DNA from: CAZLMW01 sp964560875
Lineage (GTDB): Bacteria > Myxococcota_A > UBA9042
Assembly: GCA_964560875.1 (NCBI GenBank)
Contig: CAZLMW010000056.1
Coordinates: 1-50,470, forward strand
Direction: 5' to 3'
DNA length: 50,470 bases
Shown here: positions 19,827 to 29,624 of the stretch, piece after piece
How the letters are laid out: the number at the start of each line of letters is the position of its first letter
Numbering within the stretch: position 1 is the stretch's first letter
Made by a program: the position numbers and the translations under genes
Notes under the pieces: model-generated
The model's input: the letters and a program-made list of their open reading frames with translations, nothing else
Database searches by the model: none
What the model was told of the DNA's origin: nothing

Positions 19827-19846
19827 TGTAAACAGTTGAGTTTACA
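19827..19846. promoter_or_regulatory. Perfect inverted repeat in the dnaK leader (operator candidate)
   Basis: TGTAAAC (19827-19833) and GTTTACA (19840-19846) form a perfect 7-bp inverted repeat with a 6-base spacer. It lies between the likely dnaK promoter and the Shine-Dalgarno, the place where CIRCE sits in other dnaK operons. The sequence is not CIRCE (TTAGCACTC). It is AT-rich in a GC-rich region, so it stands out as a protein-binding site or a 5'-UTR hairpin. Confidence 0.5.
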
Positions 19847-19873
19847 GGGCTTTATTGGCCAAGTCGCGGAAGC

Positions 19874-19901
19874 AAGTTAGGTCGCCCCCGGCCCCTGTCA
19901 A
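19874..19901 (-). promoter_or_regulatory. Candidate dnaK promoter
   Basis: On the minus strand a consensus -35 TTGACA (19896-19901) is followed after 16 bases by TAACTT (19874-19879), a weak -10. Transcription would start near 19867, giving a leader of about 84 bases that contains the palindrome. Confidence 0.4.
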
Positions 19902-19941
19902 GAGGCCAATACCGGTCTTTTTCGATCTGCGACGTGCCCGA

Positions 19942-19970
19942 TTGTCGGCACTACCGCACTCTGCTAGGTT
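19942..19970 (+). promoter_or_regulatory. Candidate promoter of the FHA gene
   Basis: TTGTCG (19942-19947), a 17-base spacer and TAGGTT (19965-19970) lie about 80 bases before the ATG at 20049. The -10 matches only three of six consensus positions. Confidence 0.3.
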
Positions 19971-20048
19971 CGCCCGGCGTTTTTGCTGCCTATCGCACGA
20001 CTGCGCGGCACCTGCCGGGCGCCCGACGACGAGGGTGAGGGACACTAC

Positions 20049-22187
20049 ATGGCACGGATCAGCTACATCGGTGACAGCGGCGAACCGCTTGAGCTCGTGG
20101 TCGGGGCGGACAACCCCGAGGTGATGATCGGGCGACATCGGTCGTGCGCGATTCGAACATCTACACAGAGCGTGTCCCGCCACCATGCGCGCGTTTACTT
20201 CGACGGCGCCCGCTACTGGCTGCAGGACAACGGCTCGTCCAACGGCACCTACTACCAGAATCAACGCCTGACGCCGCAGGAGCCCGTCGAGATCGATGAC
20301 GGCGAGTTCTTCATGTGCGGCAACTTCGAGATGCGCTTCGATCTGGACGAAGACGACCTCGCGATGCTGGCCGAAGACGACGAGCAGGTGTTCGACGACA
20401 CGATGGACGACGTCCTTGTCGAGTACGAAGACGAGGTCGCCGAGGAAGACGTCGAGGCGACGCGATTTGCTGACGTGCCGGACGATCTCGAGCTTGACGA
20501 CTTTGGCGATGACGACTGGGAATACGACGACGTGTCCGACGCGCCGCCGCCGGCCCCTGTTGCCGAGCCGCCTCCGCCCCCGCCGCGAGCCGAGTCCGCT
20601 CCGATTCCTGCGCCCCCGCCTGGTCGCGCCGACATTCCCGAACCGCCGGATCCCCCGGTTGCGCCGCTGCCCGACGCCGCCGATGCCGAGTTGATCGAGC
20701 ACCTGCGTGCGTCGTTGGACGCTCGGACCCGCGAGGTCGAAGACAGCGAAAACAAGATCCAGAGCCTCGAGATCGAGCTTGAGTCACTGACCAGCCGCCT
20801 CGAATCGATCGGCGGCGCCGAACGCCTCGGCGAGCTCGTTGCGGAAGTTGAGCAGCTGCGTCCCCTCAACGACGAGATCGCCGCCGTTCGGCAGGAGTTG
20901 GCACAAGCGCAGTCGGCAAGCGGTGATGCTGCCGGCGAATCCGAAGCGCTGCGCGCAGAGATCGAGGCCAAACGCGCCGAGATCGAGGCGCTCAAGGCGG
21001 AGCTCGAAGGCGCCAAGGCCGCTACCGACGACGCCGTCGCTAAAGCCCAGGCCGCCGCCGCGGACGCCGCAGCCAGCGCGGGTGATCCGGCTGACAAGTC
21101 GAAGATCGAGGAGCTCGAGCGCGAGCTTGATGACGTGCAAGACGATCTCGATCACGCCAAGGAAAAGTACGAGGAAGCCCGAGCTGGGCGCCGCAACGCC
21201 GAGGAACTTGCGAGCCTGTTGCGCAGCCAGGTCGAGATGACGAAGGCCGCGGCCGAGTCCGCCAAGGCCGAGGCGAGCAAGCTCAAGGCAGCGCTTGACG
21301 CCGCCGGTACCGCTGCGGGCGATACGGCAGCGCTCGAGGCCGAGAAAGCGCGCGCCGACGCCGCCGAAGCAGCCGCTGCCACGGCCAAAGCGCAGGCCGC
21401 TGCAGCGATGGCGGAGGTCGAGCGTCTCAAGGCTGAAGTTGAGACAGCCAGCGCCGCATCCGCCGCGGGTGGCGACGCCGCCGCGAAAGTTGCCGAGCTC
21501 GAAAAGGCTGTCGCCGCACGCGACGAGGAGCTTGCCGCGCTCAAGGCCGCGCCACCGGTCGCCGATGACGGCGCTGCGCAAGCGCTTGCCCAGGCCCAGC
21601 AAGCAGCATCGGCCGCCGAGGCACAGGTAGCCGAGCTGACAACGAAGCTTGCCGAAGCCGAAGCCAACGCCGGCGGTGCCGATCCTGCCGAGCTTGCATC
21701 GCTGAAAGAGGCGCTTGAGACCGCTGAGACCGATCGCGACGACCTCGAGCACGCTGCGGCCGCCAACATGAAGCGCATGAAGAAGCTCATGAAGGAGCTC
21801 GACGAAGCGCGCAGTGCTAGCGGTGGTGGCGGCGGCGATGACGCTGCTGTGGCCGCGCTGGCGTCCGAGATCGAGCTGCTCAAACGCGAGCTCTCCGCCG
21901 CCGAAGCTGCGCGCGAAGAGGCGCTCGCCCAGGCCGCGCAGGGCGGCGGGTCCGGCGGCGGCGTCAACCCCGAAGTCAAGTCGATGGTCAACGAGCTCAA
22001 CGGTGTGGTCTCGAGTTTCAAGAGCGACTTCATGCAGGTCACCGACGCCTACGACCTGTTGCGCTCCGACGAGGAAGAGGACCGGACCGAAGGCATGGAG
22101 CAGATGCAGGAAGGCCTCGATGCCTGCAGCGGCCGCGCCGGTGAGCTCAAGGGGCTTGTCCGCAGTATCCGTTCGGCGCTGGACTAG
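20049..22187 (+). CDS. FHA-domain protein with long coiled coil
   Basis: 712 residues from the ATG at 20049, preceded by GAGG; the frame opens further upstream at 19983. An N-terminal FHA domain (about residues 20-95) shows MIGRHRSCAIR, SVSRHHARVYFDG and NGSSNGTYYQNQRL, with the Arg, Ser and Asn needed to bind phosphothreonine. It is followed by a highly acidic stretch, a Pro-rich linker (about 165-215) and about 400 residues of Ala/Glu/Lys heptads. The last is a long parallel coiled coil ending in a small helical domain (MVNELNGVVSSFKSDF). It could read out Ser/Thr kinase signals and act as a scaffold. The PilZ gene follows nine bases later, so the two share an operon. The partner is unknown. 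Confidence 0.85.
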   Translation: MARISYIGDSGEPLELVVGADNPEVMIGRHRSCAIRTSTQSVSRHHARVYFDGARYWLQDNGSSNGTYYQNQRLTPQEPVEIDDGEFFMCGNFEMRFDLDEDDLAMLAEDDEQVFDDTMDDVLVEYEDEVAEEDVEATRFADVPDDLELDDFGDDDWEYDDVSDAPPPAPVAEPPPPPPRAESAPIPAPPPGRADIPEPPDPPVAPLPDAADAELIEHLRASLDARTREVEDSENKIQSLEIELESLTSRLESIGGAERLGELVAEVEQLRPLNDEIAAVRQELAQAQSASGDAAGESEALRAEIEAKRAEIEALKAELEGAKAATDDAVAKAQAAAADAAASAGDPADKSKIEELERELDDVQDDLDHAKEKYEEARAGRRNAEELASLLRSQVEMTKAAAESAKAEASKLKAALDAAGTAAGDTAALEAEKARADAAEAAAATAKAQAAAAMAEVERLKAEVETASAASAAGGDAAAKVAELEKAVAARDEELAALKAAPPVADDGAAQALAQAQQAASAAEAQVAELTTKLAEAEANAGGADPAELASLKEALETAETDRDDLEHAAAANMKRMKKLMKELDEARSASGGGGGDDAAVAALASEIELLKRELSAAEAAREEALAQAAQGGGSGGGVNPEVKSMVNELNGVVSSFKSDFMQVTDAYDLLRSDEEEDRTEGMEQMQEGLDACSGRAGELKGLVRSIRSALD

Positions 22188-22196
22188 AACACGCCC

Positions 22197-22820
22197 ATGG
22201 CGACCAAGATCCGGCCGGCGGTCGGCGACTCTGTCACGTTGCTCTTCGAGATCGACGGCGTCCCCGTGTCGGATGTCGGCAAAGCTACGCGCGTCCGTGA
22301 CGCCTCGATGATCGTTCCGCGCGGGGATCTCGGCATCGACGGCGAGGTTGTGTCCGGCTCGCTTGTCACCGTCGTTTTCGTGCACGACCGACGCCTGTGC
22401 CGCTGGCACATGCGGATCGAAGAGATCCTTCCGTCCAGCTACTTCCTGGTTTCGGTTCGCGAGCCAGGCGCCGGTGACCGCCGCGAATTCGTGCGCGCCG
22501 CGGTCGAAATGACCGTGCGGATCGCCCCGAAAAGCGGCGGTGCTGTGTTCGAGCAGAGCTCCCCGATGAGCATTTCTGCCGCGGGCGTGCGCCTGCCGAT
22601 AGATCTTCCCTATGCGATCGGCATCAACGTCGACTTGGCCTTGACGTCGGCCGAGGGTGTCGTCGTTTCGGGTGGCGCGACGGTGGTGCGCAGCGATGAA
22701 GGGGGGACAGCGCTCGAATTCGTCGAGCTGACGTCAGCCGCCGAAAACCGGTTGATCGACTTGGTCTTCCAAGCCCGAAGCGCGAACCTGCAGGCCCGCA
22801 TGGGCATCGATCTGTCCTAG
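22197..22820 (+). CDS. PilZ-domain protein (putative c-di-GMP receptor)
   Basis: 207 residues. An N-terminal YcgR-like beta domain (about 1-95: DSVTLLFEIDGVPV, VVFVHDRRLCRWHMRI) is followed by a PilZ domain. The PilZ domain has the c-di-GMP-binding elements RREFVR (about 99-104, RxxxR) and SISAAGVRL, which corresponds to the D/NxSxxG motif with Ser in the first position. The first residue differs from consensus, so binding affinity is uncertain. It is probably cytoplasmic, with no signal or membrane segment. It is cotranscribed with the FHA/coiled-coil protein, suggesting a node that joins protein phosphorylation and c-di-GMP signalling. That is inference from adjacency. Confidence 0.85.
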   Translation: MATKIRPAVGDSVTLLFEIDGVPVSDVGKATRVRDASMIVPRGDLGIDGEVVSGSLVTVVFVHDRRLCRWHMRIEEILPSSYFLVSVREPGAGDRREFVRAAVEMTVRIAPKSGGAVFEQSSPMSISAAGVRLPIDLPYAIGINVDLALTSAEGVVVSGGATVVRSDEGGTALEFVELTSAAENRLIDLVFQARSANLQARMGIDLS

Positions 22821-22822
22821 CC

Positions 22823-22838
22823 CGCCCTTGTCAGGGCG
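22823..22838. terminator. Short hairpin at the convergent gene junction
   Basis: CGCCCT, TGTC loop, AGGGCG: a perfect 6-bp stem between the PilZ gene and the giant lipoprotein gene, overlapping the latter's stop codon. There is no U-tract. Confidence 0.35.
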
Positions 22839-25800
22839 TGGCCTTGGTGATCACGAGCTGTACCCATTCCTTGCTGTTGGCCGTGTCCTGCACAATCGCA
22901 GCCTTGAGCCCGTGTTTGGCGAAACCGGTCACTTTCAAGTTGGCTGACGGCGCAACTCCCGCGAGGTTGTTGGAGTTGATCAGCAGCATCTTTGCGGGCC
23001 CGCCGGTGTACGCCGTTCCGTCGACGACGATGGTGGCCTTGCTCAGCGTCATCCAGCCCGGCACGTTGATCATGCTGACGCCGTTGGCGTTGAGCACGAA
23101 ACGGAACGTCCGTGGGCTGCTTCCAGGCCCCGCGTTGAGGCGGATGATCTGGACTTTCGCGGCGTTTCCGATGATCTCGAACGTCGTCGTCTTGTTGAAG
23201 CCCACGTAGACTTGGCCCGACAGCGTCACGCTGCCGCCGCTGATGCGCATGTTCGCGTTGAGCGCGAGGACGTTGTGCGGCGTCCCATTATTGAAGTTCA
23301 CCGTGCCCGACTTCACTTCGATGAGCCCCCCGCCCGAGATGGTCCGGCTGACACCGAGCATACTGTGGCCGAACGTGCCTCCGTCGATCAGCAGCTTGCC
23401 CGCCACAATCATGTTGGAGTTCGGCGTCAGGCTGCCCGACTTGAGCACCACCGTGCCGCCCGCCTTGATTTCGAGCTTGTTTGCGACCGAAAGCGCCTCG
23501 TTCTTGTCCAGCTGCAGGGTGCCGCTGCTGACCGTGAGCGTGTTGATCGCGTGACTGACATCCAACCCCACCTTGGCGCCCTTGCTTATGGTTACGTGGC
23601 GTGGGGCATAGGGCGCCTTGGACGACCACAACGCGTCTTTGTCGAAGACCACGTCGAGCGGCTTCACAACCACCGCGCTGAGAGGCAGCTGCACGTGCCC
23701 CATGCGGCCATCGAGCGCCTGCCACACCACCTCGAGAACGCCTGTGGCCTTGCCGCCGCTCTTGAGGCCCGCGACCGAGTTGTTGAACTGGACGCGCAGC
23801 GCGTGAACGCTCGGCGACGGGCTCTTCAGCACGATCGGAAGCGTCGCTTTGCCAACGCACAACGCCCCTGGATGACTCTCGCTGTGAACGGCGACGTCGA
23901 CGATCTCGACGTATGACGGTCCTGTGAAGCTGATCAGCGCCTTGCCGCTCGCGGCGCCGCCGGTGGTTGGCTGCTGGATGAGCAGGCCCTTGGCTGGTGC
24001 GAGCTTGAGGTTGATGACCTCCTGGTAGTCCGAGCTCGCGACAAGGTCTTTGGACGTGTAGGTGAACGGCTTGCTGGCGGTGCTGGCCGCCGCTTTGACG
24101 TTGATGAACCAGGCGGTGGCGTCTTTGGGGAGCGGGGCGGTCACGGTCCACGTTCCCGCGGCCCCTTTGACCAGCCCACCCGCCTTGATCTCCTGCCACG
24201 CCATTTTGCCGGTCCAGCCCGACCCTGTGCTGTACAGCAGCGACGCCGATTTGAGCGGTCGGGTTGCCTTGAAGACGGCCTGCACCACGCCTTTGCTGGC
24301 GCCAACGCTTTGTTGCACGCACCAGGGCGCTTTGTGTTTGGTGATGCTGTCGGCGAACTCGTAGCTCTCAGGCCGGTTCCATCCGGGGCCGTGCCCGTGG
24401 CCCATGCCCGGAACCAACGCCACCATGCGGGGACCGGGGGCGGCCAGGTAGGTGGCGGCCTGGCTGTCGTGCGAGAAGTTGTTTTCCTTGACCCATGAAA
24501 GCCACAGGGACGGCGTCGTCACCTTGGCCATGCGCACCATCGGATCCCACACCTGGCGGTAGAATTGGTTGTTCTGCAGCGCTTGGCCGAAGTAGTTGGG
24601 GATGTCGTACTTGTGGCCATTGCCGTAGGTCGGAACGGCGAACGCGGCCCGCTGGTCGATACCCAGGACTGTGGCTGTGATGACACCGCCCCATGAGATT
24701 CCCATCAGCCCGACTCGGCCGGCATCGACCTCAGGCAGCGCGGCCAAGAGCGAGTGCGCCAAGATCGTGTCCGCTACTGCGTGATACATCCACTGACGCG
24801 TCAACGGCAGCTTGGTGTCCCCGTAAGCGCCGATGCGGGCCGGCCCGGCGCTGGCGTGTTTTCTCCAGTTGCCGACCGCGAGTCCTGCTTTCTTGTCGGC
24901 GGCACTGGCGAGCGCGTCCGTCTGGCCCTCAACGGCGATGCTGATGGCCGCGTAACCTCGCTCTGTCCAGCGCTGCACCCACTTGCTGAACGCCGTACCG
25001 CCGCCGCCATGAACCAGGACGACGCCAGGTACCGGTGCCTTGGAGTTGGCCTTGGCTGGGAGCCCAATACGGGCGAAGACGCGGGTCGGTTTTCCGCCAT
25101 AGCCGAGCGCGTCGAAGTAGATAGCCTTGGTCTGACCCGGCCCGATCCCCGTCTTGGTGCTCCCAACGGCGGCGGCGCGCATGGTCGGGGCTGCGGTAAG
25201 TTTCCCGAGCGCCAGGATCTGCGCACGTTCCGCTTTGTACGGGTGGGGAACGGCGGGCTTTTTCGGTGCGGCGCATGCGGTCCGCTTCTCGCAGTAATGG
25301 AAGCTGCAGTACTTGCCGGCCTTGGCCACGAAACAATCGCCCCACGTGCCTTTGCAGTCCCAGTCGCAATCGGTCACCCGCGAGCTCATCCGCTTGTCTG
25401 CCGCGCACGCGAAACACGGGCCGTTGTCCGATTCTGAGCCGTAGTTGGGCGCCTTGGGGTCGTTGCATCCACGGTGTACGAGCCGGTACCGCTGTTTGCC
25501 GCTGTTGGCCACGCTGAAAGTGAGCGACCACGTCTTGCCGCCGGGGTCGCGATCGGCCTGCCAGAAGTCGGCTCCGTGCACCGACTGGTCGATCGCCTTC
25601 CACGCGCCGAGGACCGCCCGTTGCAGCTGCCAGCCGTCGTGTCGGTGCAAGCCGCGGAACGTGATGGGTGTGTATCCGACGCCGCCCTCGACGGTGAGGT
25701 CGGCCGCAAGTGCACCGGGGGCCACGTTGACATTGATGGGGTAGGTGCGCGTGAGCTGGCCGGTCTTCGTCACGACTTGGAGGCGGTTGCCGGCCGCGAT

Positions 25801-28800
25801 CCGGCGCATCAACTCGTGGCTCTTGTAGTGCTGTGCCGCCGTGCCCGTCAGCAAGCTGTTTGTCCCGTAATAGCGGCTCTTTTCCGCCGGCAAGACGACG
25901 TATTCCAAGGTCGCGCGGACCCGGCTGCCCTTGGGGATGAATCGTCGCTTGCCCTTGCAGGCCGCACCGCACCACGGCGAGCCCTTTGTGTGCGGCAAGC
26001 CGAGTTGAAACGCCATCTGCGACGTGCCGTTGTGGGTCCGCGTGATGTTGAGGTAGGGCGTCGTCAGGGTCTTGCCGCCGATCTCCGCCTTGAATTGCCG
26101 CACCACGAAGCCGACGTTTGCGTACATCTCGGGCAGCTTTCCGGCGCCCTTGTTGCTGTCGTAGAGCAATGCCCACGGCGCTTCCCCGGGCACCGCGATT
26201 CCCCGGTGTGCATCCGACGCGTAGCCCGTTGCCTTGTGGTTGACCAACGTGCCGGAAAACAGCTTGCCCTTGGCGTTGCCGTAGCCGTATTGCCGAAAAC
26301 CGTTGTCGGCGTATCGGTCGGCCGCCACCTGGAAAAACGCCAGCGTGTGGTAGTCGACGTCTTTTTCGAACGTGTAGTCCAGGTGGTAGTACACGCGGAC
26401 CATGTCGTCGGTGGCGACCAGCTGGGCTCGCATGTCGCCTCGGATCGCGCCGTCGCTGGACAGGCCCGCGTACGTGACGTCGGTGAGGTTGGGGCCCGTG
26501 GCGCGATAGACGCTGCGAACCCGGGCCATCCTGCGTTCCCAATACGACTGCGACGCTGTCCGGTAGCGGAGGAAGTCCGCCCCGCCGACGTTGCCGCTCC
26601 AGTTCCACTTGGCGTCGGATCGCACCAGGAGAGGGCGAATGTCGTCGACCATGGCGCGACCGAGGTTCACATCGGGGTCGTACGTGATGCTCTCGCCGAA
26701 CGCTCCCACCGCCGATTCGTCCCAGTGCCCGCCGGCTTTGCCCCAACCGATCAGGCTGAGCTGCGCGTGGGAGGCGGCATAGACCTTGCCCCACCGCGCG
26801 GAGGCGACCGTCAATTCCATGCGCTTGGTGCCCGCGGAGGGCAACGTCGGCTGGCTATACAGGTGGTACCAACTCTGCCCGTGCCAGTTCTTGGAGATCT
26901 GGACCGGCACGCCCAGCGGGTCGCCTTTTTCGTCGCGCCAAATCGGCGAGCCCGCGGTGATGCTCCACGAGATCCTGTTCGGCCCGTGCATGGCTAAAGG
27001 CACCGAGATCGGCCCGGAACCTGCCCGCTTGAGCTCCAGCCGGTGTCGTCCGTACCAGTTGTGAAACTTCGCCTGTTCGTAGTTTGCGCCCCCCGGTGCC
27101 CCGGCGTTTTGCAGCGGCCTGAGGTCGACGCGGAACGCGCCCAGCGTTGGGTCCCAGGCCACCGGCGCGGGCTTTCCGACCGGCTGTCCCTCGAGGTCGA
27201 GCAGGGTGTAGCTGGCTTGAACGTGGTTGGTGGGATCGACGTACATCGCCTGTTCTGCCGCGTTGACCGCACTGGTCGGGATCGCCATGAGCGAGACGCG
27301 CGTGCCGCTTTTCGGGACCGAAGCGAGAGATCGTTCTGCAATCACCCCGCCCTGGCCCGACAGCTTCAGCTTGTGTTGCTTGTCGTTGGCGACCACGAAG
27401 ATCCAGCCGTGCCCGCCCGCTCCGATGAGACGCACTGCACGGCCAGCAGCGAGCCATTGGACCTTCGTCAGCCCTTTCAGTGCGGCACCGCCGAGGGAGA
27501 TCCGGGCGACTTTGGCGGCAGCGGAACCGCCTTTGACCCAGTGGTTCCAGACGATGTGCCGCGGCATCGACACTACCTGCACAATCCCGGTGAGCTTGGA
27601 GTCAGCGGCGTATTTTACAGTCGGGATCTCGACCCGATTCATGAAGCGTCCACCGTCGATCATCCGCGACCGGTCGACCGTGAAGCCGGCCTGGCCCAGG
27701 AAGCTGGTTGCCTTGACACCCTTGGACGCCTCGCCCGCGCCGAACTGGAGCGTCGCGCCGGGCAGGGAGGTCACCGCCGCGTTGGACAGGTGCCGCGTCG
27801 CGAACATCGTCTGGCTGTTGGTGATACGGCCGAAGTGCGCGATGCCGCCCGTGCTCTCGTCGAACGCCATCGCGTAGTAGCCGGTCAAGAAGTGCATCAC
27901 GTGATGAACTTTCGGCCACGTCTCGGTCGGCCGGTGGTTGCCGGGCCAGTACCAGTAGGCAAAGTCGCGATCGCCCACCTTCGTCGCGACCGGCATCAGG
28001 GTGCATTTGCCGGTCTGGCACCAGCTCGCGCCCCCGCCGGTGTAGCAGGGCGTCTTGTCGACCAACGGCATGGCTACGCAGCCATTCTTCTCATCACAGG
28101 TGTCTGCCGTGCATGCGTTGCCGTCGTTGCAGTCGCTCTTGGTGCCCGCGCAGCTGCCCGCGGCGCACGTGTCCTTGGTGGTGCAGGCGTTGCCGTCGTT
28201 GCAGGCGGCCTTGTTGTGAGCCGTCTGGCAGCCGGTCTTCGGGTGACAGCTGTCGTCGGTGCATACATCGCCGTCGTCGCACTTTTTTGCCGGGCCGGGT
28301 TTGCATTTGCCCGCAGCGCAGGAATCCCCGACCGAGCAGGGATTGGCGTCCTCGCACGGTGCGCCGTTATGAACGACGGTTGTGCAGCCCTTTGCGAGAT
28401 CGCAGCTGTCCTTCGTGCACGGGTTTTTGTCGTCGCAGACCGCAACCGCTCCCGCGACGCACGTGCCCGACTTGCAGCTGTCTTTGACGGTACAAGCGGA
28501 GCCGTCCGCGTCGCACGTGGCGCCATTGTTCACCGGTACGTGTTGGCAGGCCTTGGCCGCGGCGTTGCAGATGTCGATCGTACAGCTGTTGTTGTCCTCG
28601 CACGCACCCTCATCGATGGCGCCGTCGCAGTCGTTGTCGCGGCCATCGCATTTTTCGGCGCTGGGGAAGCTCGGCGTGCAGGCCAGGCAAACCTGCAGTG
28701 TCTTGCCGCCCGCAGCCAACGTCGTGCAGACGAAGCCCTTCTTCGCGCACGTTGCCGCACACGTCTTTGCGCACTGCTTCTGGCCCGCGACGAGTCCGGC

Positions 28801-29585
28801 ACACACCCCCGCGTCGCATCCCTTGTCGTCGTTGCACGGGCAGCCGATAGCACCGGGGCAAGGGTCGATCGGGCCGGCGTCGGCGGTTGTGTCGGGACTG
28901 GCGGCTGCGTCGGGATCGGCGGCTATGTCGGGATCGGCGGCTGTGTCGGGATCGGCGGCTGTGTCGGGATCGGCGGCTGTGTCGGGGTCGGCGGTCGTGT
29001 CTGGAGCCGCTGTGTCTGGAGCCGCTGTGTCTGGAGCCGCTGTGTCTGGAGCCGCTGTGTCTGAAGCCGCCGTGTCTGGAGCCGCGGTGTCGGGAGCGGC
29101 GTTCGTGTCGGGAGCCGCTGTGTCTGGCGCGCTATCAACAGCGAGCGCATCCGCCAGGTCGGCATCAGCCGTTTCGACGTCGATCGCGGCATCAGCCGTT
29201 GCGACATCGACACCTGCGACATCGACACCTGCGACATCGACACCTGCGACATCGNNNNNNNNNNNNNNNNNNNNNNNNNNNNNNNNNNNNNNNNNNNNNN
29301 NNNNNNNNNNNNNNNNNNNNNNNNNNNNNNNNNNNNNNNNNNNNNNNNNNNNNNGACACCTGCGACATCGACACCTGCGACATCGACACCTGCGACATCG
29401 ACACCTGCGTCATCGACACCTGCGACGTCTTCTCCGATGTCATCGCCGGTGATGTCAGCGGCCGGCGTCGCTTCTTCGGTAGGCGTATCCGCGCAGCCGC
29501 CGAGCAACACGGCGAGCGGCAGCAATCGGCCTATCCACACGGCCGGCGCGCCCGTGACGATGTGCTGTGCTGGGCCAAAACTCAT
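22831..29585 (-). CDS. Giant modular lipoprotein with repeat stalk, MopE-like motif and alpha/beta-hydrolase domain
   Basis: The start at 29585 gives a signal sequence and lipobox (LAVLLGGC). A tract of GVDVA repeats follows, interrupted by the N gap, then AAPDT and AADPDT repeats, and after the gap the frame runs open to 22831 (about 2140 codons). The modules in order are a Cys-rich start, a MopE-like CDGRDNDCDGAIDEG motif (near 28630), eight or so Cys-rich modules (28600-28040), and a long beta-rich region of unknown fold. Next come an alpha/beta hydrolase with HGGGG (near 25010), nucleophile GISWGG (near 24700) and GMGHGHG (near 24405), and a beta-helix-like C-terminus. It resembles a cell-surface esterase on a long stalk. 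Substrate unknown. The 100-N gap breaks the literal reading frame. Confidence 0.75.
28915..29115. repeat. Tandem repeats coding AADPDT and AAPDT
   Basis: Within the giant lipoprotein, 18-base units (plus strand GATCGGCGGCTGTGTCGG) repeat at the left and 15-base units (TCTGGAGCCGCTGTG) at the right. They encode Ala/Pro/Asp/Thr stalk repeats and vary by single bases. Confidence 0.8.
29200..29409. repeat. 15-bp minisatellite split by a 100-N scaffold gap
   Basis: Both sides of the N run (29255-29354) are pure periodic GACACCTGCGACATC, and each flank holds exactly 55 bases of it (29200-29254 and 29355-29409). It encodes GVDVA. The flanks join in phase only if the missing length is 14 plus a multiple of 15, which also restores the reading frame. 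The copy number is unknown, and the 100 N are a placeholder. Confidence 0.85.
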
Positions 29586-29624
29586 CGCTTGCCCAGTGTT
29601 TCGCTCAACGTGCGGCAGCGGCTG

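Noticed and set aside
17642..19831. A 729-codon open frame antisense to dnaK
   Set aside because: dnaK on the minus strand is certain; the antisense frame is a GC-codon artefact with no recognisable domain.
19784..20048. CIRCE/HrcA site upstream of dnaK
   Set aside because: No TTAGCACTC-N9-GAGTGCTAA is present; the palindrome found there has a different sequence.
27043..29064. A 673-codon plus-strand frame over the giant lipoprotein repeats
   Set aside because: It mirrors the repeats in another frame (Cys-Arg or Val-Gly-rich) and lacks any domain, whereas the minus strand has the lipobox, Cys-rich and hydrolase motifs in one frame.
29200..29409. CRISPR array
   Set aside because: The repeats are head-to-tail with no spacers and encode an in-frame pentapeptide; no cas genes are present.
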